A stretch of DNA of 64,000 nucleotides from Erysipelotrichaceae bacterium. GTDB lineage: Bacteria > Bacillota_I > Bacilli_A > Erysipelotrichales > Erysipelotrichaceae. Below, piece after piece: positions 28,828-39,275 of the stretch. Position 1 is the stretch's first letter. Every line of letters starts with the position of its first letter. The translations under genes were made by a program, and so were the position numbers. Below the pieces are notes generated by a model. The model had not been told where the DNA came from. It saw only the letters and a program-made list of their open reading frames with translations, and did not search any database. The stretch is taken from positions 1-64,000 of the forward strand of contig JAEEHC010000015.1 in NCBI GenBank assembly GCA_016280635.1, given 5' to 3'.

Positions 28828-31800
28828 TTAGTTGAGACCCTTTCTTCTCTTGAATAACAGGATCGCTAAGCCTAATCCGGAGATGGTCATCATGGCAATG
28901 TAGGCACCCAGATGGCTGTGGTCGCCGGTATCCGGAGTATCCGGATTAGCCGGAATGACAACGGTCTTGGTGTCAGTATAGGTCTTGCCGTCCGGTCCGG
29001 TTACGGTAGCGGTGATTTTCTTTTCGCCATCTTCCGTGCCGGTCGGTTCCTTGACGATCTCTTCAGTGATCTCAGCATTGACTTCTTCTTCGTGCTCAGG
29101 ATCTCTCTGGCAGATGAAGGTAGCGGTGGCGGCAGTATTGTCGTCATTCCAATCCCAGGTCGGTTCACCCCACAGGTGACCGAGGCCTTTAATGGTTGCT
29201 ACCGTTTCTTCATCGAGTTCGGTATTTTCATTGGCTTCGTTCTGAACGACGGTTACATCGCTGTCCAAGCAGCCCGGTTCGAATTTGATCGTAGCCAGTA
29301 CGCTGCCGGCCTCAACGCCTTCAAGACTTACGAAAGTGAAGATGATCTCGCCCTTCTCTTCGTCAACATTGAGTGAATTGAATTCCAGTTCATCGCTGGC
29401 CTTAGCGGAGACGAAAGTCAGTTCTTCCGGATCGTAGGTGATGGTATATAAGGCGTTATTCAGATTTTCGGTATCAGTGACAGTAACAGTGGTCGTCTCG
29501 TCTGCGGTCTCGGTCTCAAGGACAGTCTTCATATTGACGGCTTCAATACCTCTGATTCTCTCAGCAGCCGGTGCGGCTGACTTGATGACATCCAGAGTTC
29601 CGTACGGATTCTTGGTTCTCTGCTCGTCCTTAATTTCAGATGCATCCTTGACTTCAGCACTCTGCAGTTTTCCGTCACTGTTCTTGAACCACTGCTGGGC
29701 TCTGGCAATGATGGATGAGTTCAGCGCATCAGTATCAGCATCGTAGGATCCCCATAAAGTGGAGATGTTTTCAGTGCCGTTTAACTGTCCGACATAAACA
29801 TCGTTGATCGGAGCGCCCTCTCTGGCTTCAATGGTGGACAGGTCAATCATGTAGACTGCCTGTGTTGTGTTGTCAGCGATGAACAGGCTTTCCTTATAGC
29901 CGTCGCCGTCTTCTTCGATCTGATAGGCCATGGAGTAGGCGGTAAGGTCTTCACCGATTCTTAAGGTTGATAAGGTACCCAGCCATGTCCACTCGCATTC
30001 CTTGCCATCCTCTGTATCCTGAACGTACATCAGGCAGAGGTCGCCATCGGAATCAAGAATCATGTAGTACAGCCTGGTATTGCCGCCATTGGCGTCAGCA
30101 CCGATGTAGTCAAGAGCTACACCGTAGAAGTAGCCGCCTTCACCTAAGGCGAAGTAAGTCAGGGACTTGTCTTCACGCAGGAATTCCCAATGTCCGACTT
30201 CACTGAAGCCGCACAGGATGAACTCATTGACGGTTTCCTCACCGGTGATGTTGCTGGTCCACTTCGGAGCGGCAGCGCCATCGATGATGGCATAGGTCGG
30301 GTTGAGTGCGAATGAGAATTCGCCGTCATAGGCAAAGTCATTAGTGGCGTCATATCTGTGGAAATCATTGTCGGAGTCATTTCCGTATACCCAGTTGCCT
30401 CCGCGTCCGCCGCCGTAGAAGGCGCTGAACGGACTGCCACCCAAATCTTTCATAGACATGTCATTCAGGTCGATGGAGACGAACTTGACATCTTCGCCGA
30501 TCTGGACCTGTCCATTGATTACAGCGTCAACTGGCGTAGCTTCCAGAACGGTAACTTCACAGGTTCCATAGACGCTCGGCGTCTTATTGGAAGTAGCTCT
30601 GATCAATACTCTGCCAGGAGCAACTGCGGTAACAGTGCCTTCAGCATCTACTGTAGCAACGCTTTCATCTTCTGATGACCAGGTAACGCTCTTATCGGGA
30701 ATTACCATCGGCTTGATGGTGGTAGTGAGCTGGACGCTTTCGTTGACACCCATGATCAGCGTGGCATTGTCGGGATTGACGATGACATCAGATACTTCAT
30801 TGGGGTCAATTTCGACTTCGATAGTTTCCACGGTCTTTTCATACAGATAGATTGCTCCCGGTGTACCGTAGAAGAACGGGTAGGTCGGGTAGTAGTTCTT
30901 ATCATAGTACATGCCGTTTCTGGTTCCCTTTACTGACAGCGTGTATCTGCTGTAGTTGAAGGTATCAGCGTCATCGGCACTTGACCAGGTAACATAAGGA
31001 TAATTGGTCTGATAGTAGCCCAGATAGCTGCCATCGGCCTTGTTGGTAAAGACACCGTTGTTAACGGTCCAGAGGATTTCATCTTCTACACCGGCTTCTT
31101 CAATGTAGGTACCGAACTGATCATCAGTCTTAACGGTAACATTGCCGCTGGTGGCAAACTCATTGGTTACGTCAGCCGGACCTGAAGTCTTCAGGGCAAC
31201 ACCGGCACCGGCCTGGTTGGTATTGAGGATGATGTATTCACCTGATGCAGCCAGGTTGGCAGTGAGCTTGTAAATGGTAACTTTTTCTTCGACTGTAACG
31301 GTTCCTTCGATGTCAGCCAGCAGATAGGAATTCTGGTTGGAGGCATAGTCGCCGATGGTCAGAGTTGCGGTTTCCGGGAATTCGATTTCCGTGGTATCAA
31401 AGGTCATTTCAATGACCTGACCAGGTTCCGTCTGCTCCGGCAGTTCAAGGTATGCCAGATTGTTGCCGCTGATATCTGTAATCATTACGGCAGCGACATA
31501 CTGGTTGTCCTGGAACTTGACGGTGACCTTGGTCTTGTCTTCGGACCAGACAGGATCTTCAAGCAGCTGCGGAGCAACGGAGTCAATCATGAAGGTATAG
31601 CCTTCCATGGCGCCCTTGCCAATCTCGCCCTTTGCATAGAGGTCGACGATGTCTTCCGCGGAGATCCTGTTATCCTTGGCGTTCTTGTCAAGCATCAGTG
31701 CATAGTATTCCGGTACGGCAAACAGACCGAAGGTGAACTTGTCGCCTTCATTCAGGCCTAAATCAGCGACCTTGGCATTGAACTTCTGGGTAGAAACCTT

Positions 31801-34800
31801 GTTGTTATACCAGACGGCACCGTTGACATAGTACCAGGCACCCTGCAGGGTCTTGGCATTGCTCTTGTAGAGGATGTTGTTATCTTCGTCAAAGGCAATT
31901 CCCTGGAAGGTTCCGGCATTTCTGGTCAGGATGTAATTGATGTCGGTGATGACAGCGTTGCCGTTGATGGCAAGTCTGTCTTCCGGCCATTCATCTTCAA
32001 CGAGATAGGGGTTGCCGGAGAAGTAAGTGCTCTTGGCATCGCCCGGGTTCTTGAAGGAAAGCATGCTGGTGAAATAGTCACCGAAGTACGGATAGTTGTT
32101 GTTTCCGTATAAGTTCTTAATGGCATTGGTGTTTTCAAACATCGTCGGATCAGTCCAGCTTCCGAAGAATCCTAAGATCGGGATGCTGTAAACGGAAGCG
32201 TCGATGTAGGCATCATCAGTGGTAACACCGGTCGGAACGGCAAAGGTAAAGCCTTCAATGTAGGCACCGTTGGGATAGTATTCGTTAAGGATTTCCTTTT
32301 CTTCATCACTGAGGGTCAGCTTGACCTTGATGGTCTTGGTCTGACCGGGCAGGATGGTTACTTCGGTTTCTTCTTCAACTTCAGTGTTCAGCCACTTGAG
32401 CAGCTTGTAGGCATCAAGGGAAGTGATCTTGCCGTTGCCGTCAAAATCAGCCTTGTCCGTATTGATGTCTTCAGCCTTCAGAATTCCGGTCAGGTAATCA
32501 AGAATGGCCTGAACGTCGTTCTTATCAGTGTCGCCGTCCTTATCAACATCATAGGTATCCGGCGTATTCTTCTGCCAGTCATAGACATCGTCGGCTTCCA
32601 GTAATCTGGTCGTCTTGAGCATGTATAACTGACCCTGACTGTCGGCTCCAAGATCCTGGGTGAACAATTCGGTGAATAAGAGGTAGGTATTCGTTTCATC
32701 AGCCATGTTGGTGATGTTGAATGAGTATTCATAAACGCCATTGCGCTTGGCATCCTGACCAAGTTCGACCTTGATCTTGCCGTCAGCGTAGGAATTGGTG
32801 GCGTCTTCATTCATCGTCAGGAATGACTTGGCGGTTACGGCAGCGTAAACATCAGCCAGACCGGAACCCTGTCTGAGAATGGGAACATATGCTACGTCAT
32901 TGATCATCGGGCTGGCCGTTGACATTAACAAGCTCTGAGTAACCGTTCTCTTATTGAGACCGAGTCTTTCATCAAGGCCGGTTTCCTCAATGTACTGACC
33001 GACTACGGCGGCCAGACCGCCGACTGCCGGTGCGGACATTGAAGTTCCGCCCATGGTCTCAAAGTCGTTATCGGTCATGCCGTTTACGGACCAGATGTTT
33101 CCGCCGGGAGCGGTAATCTCCGGCTTCATTACCAGTGAGCTGGGTACGCCCCAGGAGGAGAAGTCAGTGATGACAGCATCTTCCAGTTCATCATGAACGG
33201 TAGCTTCAGCCTTTTCATAAATGACGACGGTACCGGTATAGTAATCATAACCACCAGCGGTCTTCTTTTCGCTCTGCTTCAGCACGGCGCCATCGCTCTG
33301 AAGGATGGAGACCATCGGGAAACTGCCGGTATAATCATCAAGAGCCATGTTGATGGTTCCTGGCTGGTTGTTGACAATGATCAGGGCAGCCGGGTTATAG
33401 TCGATCAGATTGTTGCCCTTTTCCACAAAGGAGAGGGATCCACGGTTGACAAGCACGACCTTGCCGGCCAGACTTTCAACCTCATTAACAGCCTGATATT
33501 CAGCAGGATCACCAATGGCATCAATGTAGACATAGTCATAAGAGCCGCTGATGGTCCATAACTTGACAGCCTTGCTTTCGGTTTCGGTGTAGAAGGACTT
33601 CAGAGAGCCGTTAAATACGATCGGTCTGCCAACGGAACCGATGTTCTCGGCCGCGGCAACGGACAGTGAATTGATATATGTGCCCGGCGAACCGGCGGTA
33701 TTCATGTTGACATCGGTATTGTAGAGATAATTGTGATATTCCATGAAGTCCGTGAAAGCGTAGTTGTTGCCGGCGGAGATGGAAACGGTCGCGCCGCAGT
33801 CTACCAGTTTGTCCATGATGGACTGGTAGCCTTCCGCAAAGGTAAAGCCGTTAGCTGAACCTAAGGAGAGGTTGATGGCGTCCGCGCCTAAGATGACGGC
33901 GTCTTCAATGGCCGCAAAATAGTCAGAGTCATAAGCTCCGCCGCCCTTGCCAAAGACCTTCATTACCAGGATCTGAGCATCCGGAGCCATGCCTACGGCA
34001 CCGGTTTCCTCAGCGGCATCAACAAATTCGCCATTATCGCCTTCAACATAGCGGTTGGCTGCGGCAATGCCGCCGACATGTGAGCCGTGTTCACCCTGAG
34101 TATCTGAATAGTGATCAGTGGTATAGTTGCCGTCAATGTAGTTGAAGGCAAACGGGATCTTCAGGTTCTTATATGCCTCTTCTGCGGATGAGATGTTATG
34201 CTTGGCAGCGGCATTATTGGCGTTGAGCTGGGGTAACAGATCAGCGATGTCGCCTTCAAACAGCAGGTCATAATCTTCAATACTCTTGCCGTCCTTGGTC
34301 AGTGAATATGCCAATGCATCCGGATTGAAGGACAGGTGGTTATGGTTGACACCGGTATCGATGATGGCAACCTTGCTTCCGGCACCGGTATAGCCAAGAG
34401 CCCAGCTCTGCGCTGCGCCGGTCATGTATTCGGAAGTAATGGCGGTATCCGGATCGGCTCCGGAGTTCTTGTCAACCTCATAGCGGTTTTCCACGAAGAC
34501 ATTGACAACACCGTCGACCTTCTTGATCTCCATGATGTCGCCATATCTGACATTGGCGGAAATGATGTTGGCGGCCAGAGTCAGGTTCCAGACGACATCG
34601 AGTGTCTTATTAAGAGCGGACTCGATTTTTCTGGTCACGGTCTTCTGCTGGCTGGCAACGACCTGACGGTAGGAGATGGCCTTTCTGTTGTGTCCGATTC
34701 CATCAAGTTCATAGCCGGCGTCAATTACTGACGGCTTGCTTAATTCGATGGAGACACGAACGATGTCATCCTTGCTGTATCTGGCTTCATTGCTCTGCGG

Positions 34801-35007
34801 CTGCGGAGCCTTGAAGCCATCAGACAGAGTCGGAACGTGGATCTTGTCCTGATCGACGGTCTGTACGGTCAGTTCAGTCTTCACATTTCCTTCATCTGTG
34901 GCAGCTGTATTATCCGGTAATGTTTCGGCTAAGGCGCTGACAGCGTTGCCGCACAATAACATTACGCTCAATAATACTGCGAAGAAACGTTTTGTTAACT
35001 TACTCAC
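28828..35007 (-). CDS. Large secreted S8 (subtilisin-like) protease with PA, Fn3-like, dockerin-like, Big_2-like and cohesin-like segments and LPXTG-like (TPDTG) anchor
   Basis: Signal peptide; catalytic Asp 'VAIIDTGVNHNHLSF', His 'GEHGSHVGGIAA', Ser 'GGTSMSAPAVGGLAAV'; C-terminus TPDTG-hydrophobic-KRRK; likely GTG start at 35007 after AAGGGGAT. Confidence 0.9.
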   Translation of the reverse strand: MSKLTKRFFAVLLSVMLLCGNAVSALAETLPDNTAATDEGNVKTELTVQTVDQDKIHVPTLSDGFKAPQPQSNEARYSKDDIVRVSIELSKPSVIDAGYELDGIGHNRKAISYRQVVASQQKTVTRKIESALNKTLDVVWNLTLAANIISANVRYGDIMEIKKVDGVVNVFVENRYEVDKNSGADPDTAITSEYMTGAAQSWALGYTGAGSKVAIIDTGVNHNHLSFNPDALAYSLTKDGKSIEDYDLLFEGDIADLLPQLNANNAAAKHNISSAEEAYKNLKIPFAFNYIDGNYTTDHYSDTQGEHGSHVGGIAAANRYVEGDNGEFVDAAEETGAVGMAPDAQILVMKVFGKGGGAYDSDYFAAIEDAVILGADAINLSLGSANGFTFAEGYQSIMDKLVDCGATVSISAGNNYAFTDFMEYHNYLYNTDVNMNTAGSPGTYINSLSVAAAENIGSVGRPIVFNGSLKSFYTETESKAVKLWTISGSYDYVYIDAIGDPAEYQAVNEVESLAGKVVLVNRGSLSFVEKGNNLIDYNPAALIIVNNQPGTINMALDDYTGSFPMVSILQSDGAVLKQSEKKTAGGYDYYTGTVVIYEKAEATVHDELEDAVITDFSSWGVPSSLVMKPEITAPGGNIWSVNGMTDNDFETMGGTSMSAPAVGGLAAVVGQYIEETGLDERLGLNKRTVTQSLLMSTASPMINDVAYVPILRQGSGLADVYAAVTAKSFLTMNEDATNSYADGKIKVELGQDAKRNGVYEYSFNITNMADETNTYLLFTELFTQDLGADSQGQLYMLKTTRLLEADDVYDWQKNTPDTYDVDKDGDTDKNDVQAILDYLTGILKAEDINTDKADFDGNGKITSLDAYKLLKWLNTEVEEETEVTILPGQTKTIKVKLTLSDEEKEILNEYYPNGAYIEGFTFAVPTGVTTDDAYIDASVYSIPILGFFGSWTDPTMFENTNAIKNLYGNNNYPYFGDYFTSMLSFKNPGDAKSTYFSGNPYLVEDEWPEDRLAINGNAVITDINYILTRNAGTFQGIAFDEDNNILYKSNAKTLQGAWYYVNGAVWYNNKVSTQKFNAKVADLGLNEGDKFTFGLFAVPEYYALMLDKNAKDNRISAEDIVDLYAKGEIGKGAMEGYTFMIDSVAPQLLEDPVWSEDKTKVTVKFQDNQYVAAVMITDISGNNLAYLELPEQTEPGQVIEMTFDTTEIEFPETATLTIGDYASNQNSYLLADIEGTVTVEEKVTIYKLTANLAASGEYIILNTNQAGAGVALKTSGPADVTNEFATSGNVTVKTDDQFGTYIEEAGVEDEILWTVNNGVFTNKADGSYLGYYQTNYPYVTWSSADDADTFNYSRYTLSVKGTRNGMYYDKNYYPTYPFFYGTPGAIYLYEKTVETIEVEIDPNEVSDVIVNPDNATLIMGVNESVQLTTTIKPMVIPDKSVTWSSEDESVATVDAEGTVTAVAPGRVLIRATSNKTPSVYGTCEVTVLEATPVDAVINGQVQIGEDVKFVSIDLNDMSMKDLGGSPFSAFYGGGRGGNWVYGNDSDNDFHRYDATNDFAYDGEFSFALNPTYAIIDGAAAPKWTSNITGEETVNEFILCGFSEVGHWEFLREDKSLTYFALGEGGYFYGVALDYIGADANGGNTRLYYMILDSDGDLCLMYVQDTEDGKECEWTWLGTLSTLRIGEDLTAYSMAYQIEEDGDGYKESLFIADNTTQAVYMIDLSTIEAREGAPINDVYVGQLNGTENISTLWGSYDADTDALNSSIIARAQQWFKNSDGKLQSAEVKDASEIKDEQRTKNPYGTLDVIKSAAPAAERIRGIEAVNMKTVLETETADETTTVTVTDTENLNNALYTITYDPEELTFVSAKASDELEFNSLNVDEEKGEIIFTFVSLEGVEAGSVLATIKFEPGCLDSDVTVVQNEANENTELDEETVATIKGLGHLWGEPTWDWNDDNTAATATFICQRDPEHEEEVNAEITEEIVKEPTGTEDGEKKITATVTGPDGKTYTDTKTVVIPANPDTPDTGDHSHLGAYIAMMTISGLGLAILLFKRRKGLN

Positions 35008-35107
35008 AAAATATCCCCTTTCTATTCCACGCAAAAAGCACATACGTATGAATATAACATAATTCTAAAAGACAACCGTCCTCTTTTCAACATTTTTTAT
35101 CAGAAAT

Positions 35108-35142
35108 GAAAACATCCGTCAATGTTTTCGGCGGATGTTTTC
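35108..35142 (-). terminator. pheT intrinsic terminator
   Basis: GAAAACATCCG...CGGATGTTTTC 11-bp stem. Confidence 0.8.
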
Positions 35143-35160
35143 AGGTTTTACTTAATCGTT

Positions 35161-37554
35161 TCAGTCTCTCAGCCGTGCCTGCAGCTTATTGGAAAGCTGT
35201 CTGAGTACATCGGCGTGGATGTCAGCGACATCGCTTTCCTTCAGCGTCTTTTCCGCTGACTGGTAGTCGATGGCTACGGCAACGCTCTTGTAGCCTTCCT
35301 CAATGTTGCTGCCGCGGTAAACGTCAAAGATCTCAACGTTCTTAAGCAGGCTGCCGCCGGCTTTTTTGATCGTGTTGACGATGTCTGCGCCGCTCACTTC
35401 TTCCCTGACAACTAAGGCCAGGTCATAGGAGATGGCCGGATAACGGTTGATGGTGGTGAATCTTATCTTTCCCTTCTTTCTTTCCAGGATCGCGGAAAGA
35501 TCCAGTTCCAGCAGATTGCAGGTCTCAATGTCATATTTCTTGTTCAGCAGCGGATGGGAGACGCCCATGATGCCGATCAGATTGCGGTCAAGGGTGATCT
35601 CAGCTGACTTGTTGGGATGGAGAACCTCATTTTCCCTTTCCGGTCTTCTGAAACCGATCCGGTTGGCTTCATAGCCAAGTTTGTCAAGCAGGGATAATAC
35701 GATGCCCTTGATGGTATAGAAGTCATTGTCGACGCTCTGCTTCTGCCACTTGCTGGCGGTAGTCTTTCCCGAAAGGGCCAGAGACAGGTGGGAGGCCTGA
35801 CGGCCGTCATCGCTGTAGACGTCGGCGATCTCGAAGAGTCCGTATTCTTCCTGATTGCGGGCTTCATTGTAGCTTACCACATCCATTAAAGAGGGAAGCA
35901 GGCTGGTACGGTAGTAGCGGCGGTCTTCGCTGATGGCGTTGGCAATGCGTACCGGCTGACCGATATTGAGCAGGCCTTCATCGATCTTTGCCTGAGATAC
36001 CAGTGAATAGGTCATGGCTTCATCAAAGCCAAAGCCGTTGAGCATCTGCTTGATGGTCCGCTTTTCCTGACCGTCCTTGGCCAGGGCACCCTGAGTGGTC
36101 GGCATCTTGGGCAGAGTTGAGACGATGTTGTCATAACCCAGGATCCTGATGACTTCCTCGGAAAGGTCCTGCCAGACCTTTACATCACTGTAACGGTAGG
36201 AAGGTACCGTAACCGTGATCTTTTCGCCCCTGGAAACCGGGTGGAAATCAAGAGTCTCAAAGACGTTATAGATCTGGGAAATCGTGAATTCGGTGCCCAG
36301 CAGGGTGTTGATCTGTCTGGCCGTCGTTTCGATTTTTCTTTCCTGATAGTCAGGCTGGCCATAAACAACGGTTTCTTCAATTCCGTCAGCCCCAGCCAGT
36401 TCGATCAGCAGCTGGGTACTTCTTTCAACAGCCTTCTGCGCGGCCAGCGGGTCGATGCCCTTGGCAAAGCGGGTCGCCGCTTCAGTGAACAGGCCCAGAC
36501 GGCGTGAGGTGTTGCGGATGTTGACCAGATTGAAACAGGCCGCTTCAATGATGATTCCGGTGGTCTCGTCATCGATCTTGCTGTCATCGCCGCCCATGAT
36601 GCCGGCATAGCCGATGGCCTTGCCCTCGGTAGTGATCATGATGTCATCTTCCCGGACGTGGTACTGAACGCCGTCCAGGGCGGTATACATCTCATCAAGA
36701 CCGGTCTTAACGGTTATCTCGCGAGCCGGGATCTTGGCCAGATTATAGAAATGCAGCGGCTGGCCGGTTTCCAGCATTACATAGTTGGAAATGTCAACGA
36801 CGTTGTTGATGGCCTTGACTCCGGCGGCATGCAGCGCCTGCTGCATCCACAGCGGTGAAGGCTTGATCTCAACATGATTTATTACCTTGCCATAGAAATA
36901 CGGACAGCGGTCGGTCAGCGAGCTTACTTTCAGGTTGGCCTGCTGCTCTTTGGCCTGGTAGCGGTAATCAGGAATGGTAACGGGCTTACCGAGGATGGCA
37001 CCGACATCGCGTCCGAAAGCCCACATGCTGTAGCAGTCGGCGCGGTTGGGAGTCAGAGAGACTTCATAGATGACATCGTCGAGACCGAGATATTTCAGAA
37101 CTTCGCGGTTGCCGACTTCAGCATCTTCGGGAAGTACTTCAATTCCCGCCAGCTGCTGTTCAGTAAGGTAGTGCTTGTCTACGCCCAGTTCAAACAGGGC
37201 GCAGATCATGCCGTCAGACTGCTGACCGCGGACTACACCGCTTTTGATCTCGCCGCCGGGAAGTCTGCATCCGGGCAGGGCAACGATCACCTTCTGACCG
37301 GCAGCGACATTGGGAGCGCCGCAGACGATCTGCCGTTCATCGCTTCCGGTATCGACCGTACAGATGTGCAGGTGGTCGGAATCGGGATGGGCAACGCAGG
37401 TAAGTACCTTACCGATGACCAGATTGGTTCCGTAGGCCTGATAATGGTAGGACTCGACCTCATGGCCGCCGTCAGTGATTCTTTCCGCCAGCTCTTCCGG
37501 GGTAATGTCACTGAGATCCATGTATTGTTTTAACCAGTTATATGTAACTATCAT
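35161..37554 (-). CDS. pheT: Phenylalanyl-tRNA synthetase beta subunit
   Basis: 'MIVTYNWLKQYMDLSDITPEELAERITDGGHEVE', tRNA-binding domain, B5 and FDX-ACB domains. Confidence 0.97.
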   Translation of the reverse strand: MIVTYNWLKQYMDLSDITPEELAERITDGGHEVESYHYQAYGTNLVIGKVLTCVAHPDSDHLHICTVDTGSDERQIVCGAPNVAAGQKVIVALPGCRLPGGEIKSGVVRGQQSDGMICALFELGVDKHYLTEQQLAGIEVLPEDAEVGNREVLKYLGLDDVIYEVSLTPNRADCYSMWAFGRDVGAILGKPVTIPDYRYQAKEQQANLKVSSLTDRCPYFYGKVINHVEIKPSPLWMQQALHAAGVKAINNVVDISNYVMLETGQPLHFYNLAKIPAREITVKTGLDEMYTALDGVQYHVREDDIMITTEGKAIGYAGIMGGDDSKIDDETTGIIIEAACFNLVNIRNTSRRLGLFTEAATRFAKGIDPLAAQKAVERSTQLLIELAGADGIEETVVYGQPDYQERKIETTARQINTLLGTEFTISQIYNVFETLDFHPVSRGEKITVTVPSYRYSDVKVWQDLSEEVIRILGYDNIVSTLPKMPTTQGALAKDGQEKRTIKQMLNGFGFDEAMTYSLVSQAKIDEGLLNIGQPVRIANAISEDRRYYRTSLLPSLMDVVSYNEARNQEEYGLFEIADVYSDDGRQASHLSLALSGKTTASKWQKQSVDNDFYTIKGIVLSLLDKLGYEANRIGFRRPERENEVLHPNKSAEITLDRNLIGIMGVSHPLLNKKYDIETCNLLELDLSAILERKKGKIRFTTINRYPAISYDLALVVREEVSGADIVNTIKKAGGSLLKNVEIFDVYRGSNIEEGYKSVAVAIDYQSAEKTLKESDVADIHADVLRQLSNKLQARLRD

Positions 37555-37566
37555 CGTCATGCCCTC

Positions 37567-38604
37567 CTATTCAAAGCGCTTGTAGGTTTCCAGGAAGCTG
37601 ATATTGTCGGTATAGAAGTTGCGGATGTCATCAATGCCGTACTTAAGCATCGCTACTCTTTCGATGCCGACGCCAAAGGCGAAACCGGAGTACTTCGTTG
37701 AATCGATGCCGGCCATCTCCAGAACATGAGGATGGACCATGCCGGCACCCAGGATCTCGATCCAGCCGGTATTCTTGCAGGTCGGACAGCCCTTGCCGCC
37801 GCAGATATGACAGCTGACGTCAATCTCCAGTGACGGTTCGGTAAAGGGGAAGTATGACTGTCTGAGCCTGATCTGTCTGTCCTTGCCGAACATGCTGCGG
37901 GCGATCAGCTCCAGAGAACCCTTTAAATCGCCCAGGGTGATGTTTTCTCCGACGACCAGGCCTTCCATCTGAATGAACTGATGAGAATGGGTTGCGTCGT
38001 CATCGTCATTGCGGTAGACCTTGCCCGGGCAGACGACCTTAATGGGCAGATCGGAAGCCTTGGCTTCCAGAACACGCATCTGAATGGCCGTGGTCTGCGT
38101 TCTCAACAGTCTGGTCACGTCAACATAGAAGGTATCCTGCATGTCGCGGGAAGGATGGTCGGCGGGAATGTTAGCCCGTTCAAAGTTATAGAAATCGAGT
38201 TCTACTTCCGGACCTTCCCAGACCTCATAGCCCATCTGCATGAAAATGTCTTCCAGCTGCTGCTGAACGACGGTCAGCGGATGAAGAGTGCCGTAGTGGC
38301 GCTTCTTTTCCGGCAGGGTGATGTCGATGCTTTCATTCTTTAGCTGGCTGCTGATGGCCTGCGCCTTCAGCTGCTCTACCTTTTCGGAAAGCAGTTTTTC
38401 GGTAGCCTGTTTCAGGCTGTTTACCGCCATGCCGAAATCCTTCTTCTGTTCCTTGGCGACATCTTTCATCTGGCCCATCAGGGCACTGATCCGGCCCTTC
38501 TTGCCTAACAGGTCGATCCTGACCTGTTCGATGACGTTAAGGCTGTCAGCTGAGGCAATCTGCTCTTCAAACTGACTTCTAAGTTCTTCCCAGTTTACTG
38601 ACAT
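37567..38604 (-). CDS. pheS: Phenylalanyl-tRNA synthetase alpha subunit
   Basis: 'HPLTVVQQQLEDIFMQMGYEVWEGPEVELDFYNFERANIPADHPSRDMQDTFYV', 'GFAFGVGIERVAMLKYGIDDIR'; start corrected to MSVNWEEL after AGGAGG. Confidence 0.97.
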   Translation of the reverse strand: MSVNWEELRSQFEEQIASADSLNVIEQVRIDLLGKKGRISALMGQMKDVAKEQKKDFGMAVNSLKQATEKLLSEKVEQLKAQAISSQLKNESIDITLPEKKRHYGTLHPLTVVQQQLEDIFMQMGYEVWEGPEVELDFYNFERANIPADHPSRDMQDTFYVDVTRLLRTQTTAIQMRVLEAKASDLPIKVVCPGKVYRNDDDDATHSHQFIQMEGLVVGENITLGDLKGSLELIARSMFGKDRQIRLRQSYFPFTEPSLEIDVSCHICGGKGCPTCKNTGWIEILGAGMVHPHVLEMAGIDSTKYSGFAFGVGIERVAMLKYGIDDIRNFYTDNISFLETYKRFE

Positions 38605-38617
38605 AGTTCCTCCTATA

Positions 38618-38813
38618 TAAAAGCGTCCCGCTAAGGACGCTATTTTCATCACGTGGTACCACCTTATATTTTGTGCTCATTAGACGTTAACGCCGTCATA
38701 CGGGAGCTTCTGACTCCACTCCGAGGTGAATTCATACACCGGCATCGGAAGCTTCCACCGTTTCTTCCTCGCTGTCACGCCGTTACTGTATCACGTTCCT
38801 CATCATCGCGTTG
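38618..38813 (-). promoter_or_regulatory. T-box leader (tRNA-Phe) upstream of pheST
   Basis: Minus strand T-box AAGGTGGTACCACG, terminator AGCGTCCTTAGCGGGACGCTTTT, specifier GAA-TTC-ACC (TTC, Phe, plus 38728-38730); -10 TGTGCTAAAAT upstream. Confidence 0.95.
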
Positions 38814-38855
38814 TTTTCATTTTAGCACATAAAACGGAAATGTAAATACGCCAGA

Positions 38856-39275
38856 TCAGTAGCGCTGAATGGTGCCGCCCAGCCTGTTTGCCCATGATTC
38901 AGTATAAAATGACTCATAGGCAACGGCATTTCTGCGGCGGTAGCGCTGTAAGGCCGGGGTGATGTTCCAGCACATGGAAGGCAGGCCGATCAGTGGCAGA
39001 TAGAGCGGGCCAAGCATCATCGACTGCAGGCAATGGCCGTATTCATGTCTTTTCAGATGATCATTGAGGATCTCATTTCCCCGTTCAGGTACAAAGGCAA
39101 ACAGTCCCAGCGAGATACCATCGCTTCGCCGCCAGATTGTCATCAGGCAGTTTCGGTAACGGAAATGCGGACAGTCATGATACCACAGCATCACCATTGC
39201 CCCAATCAGAGTCTGAATGACGCCGTAAGTCGACTGCCACAGGGCAGCCAGAATGAAGATGATCTTATCTTTCAT
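38856..39275 (-). CDS. Hypothetical membrane protein with HEYGH (HExxH-type) motif
   Basis: 'LKRHEYGHCLQSMMLGPLYLPLIGLPS'; two hydrophobic stretches. Confidence 0.75.
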   Translation of the reverse strand: MKDKIIFILAALWQSTYGVIQTLIGAMVMLWYHDCPHFRYRNCLMTIWRRSDGISLGLFAFVPERGNEILNDHLKRHEYGHCLQSMMLGPLYLPLIGLPSMCWNITPALQRYRRRNAVAYESFYTESWANRLGGTIQRY

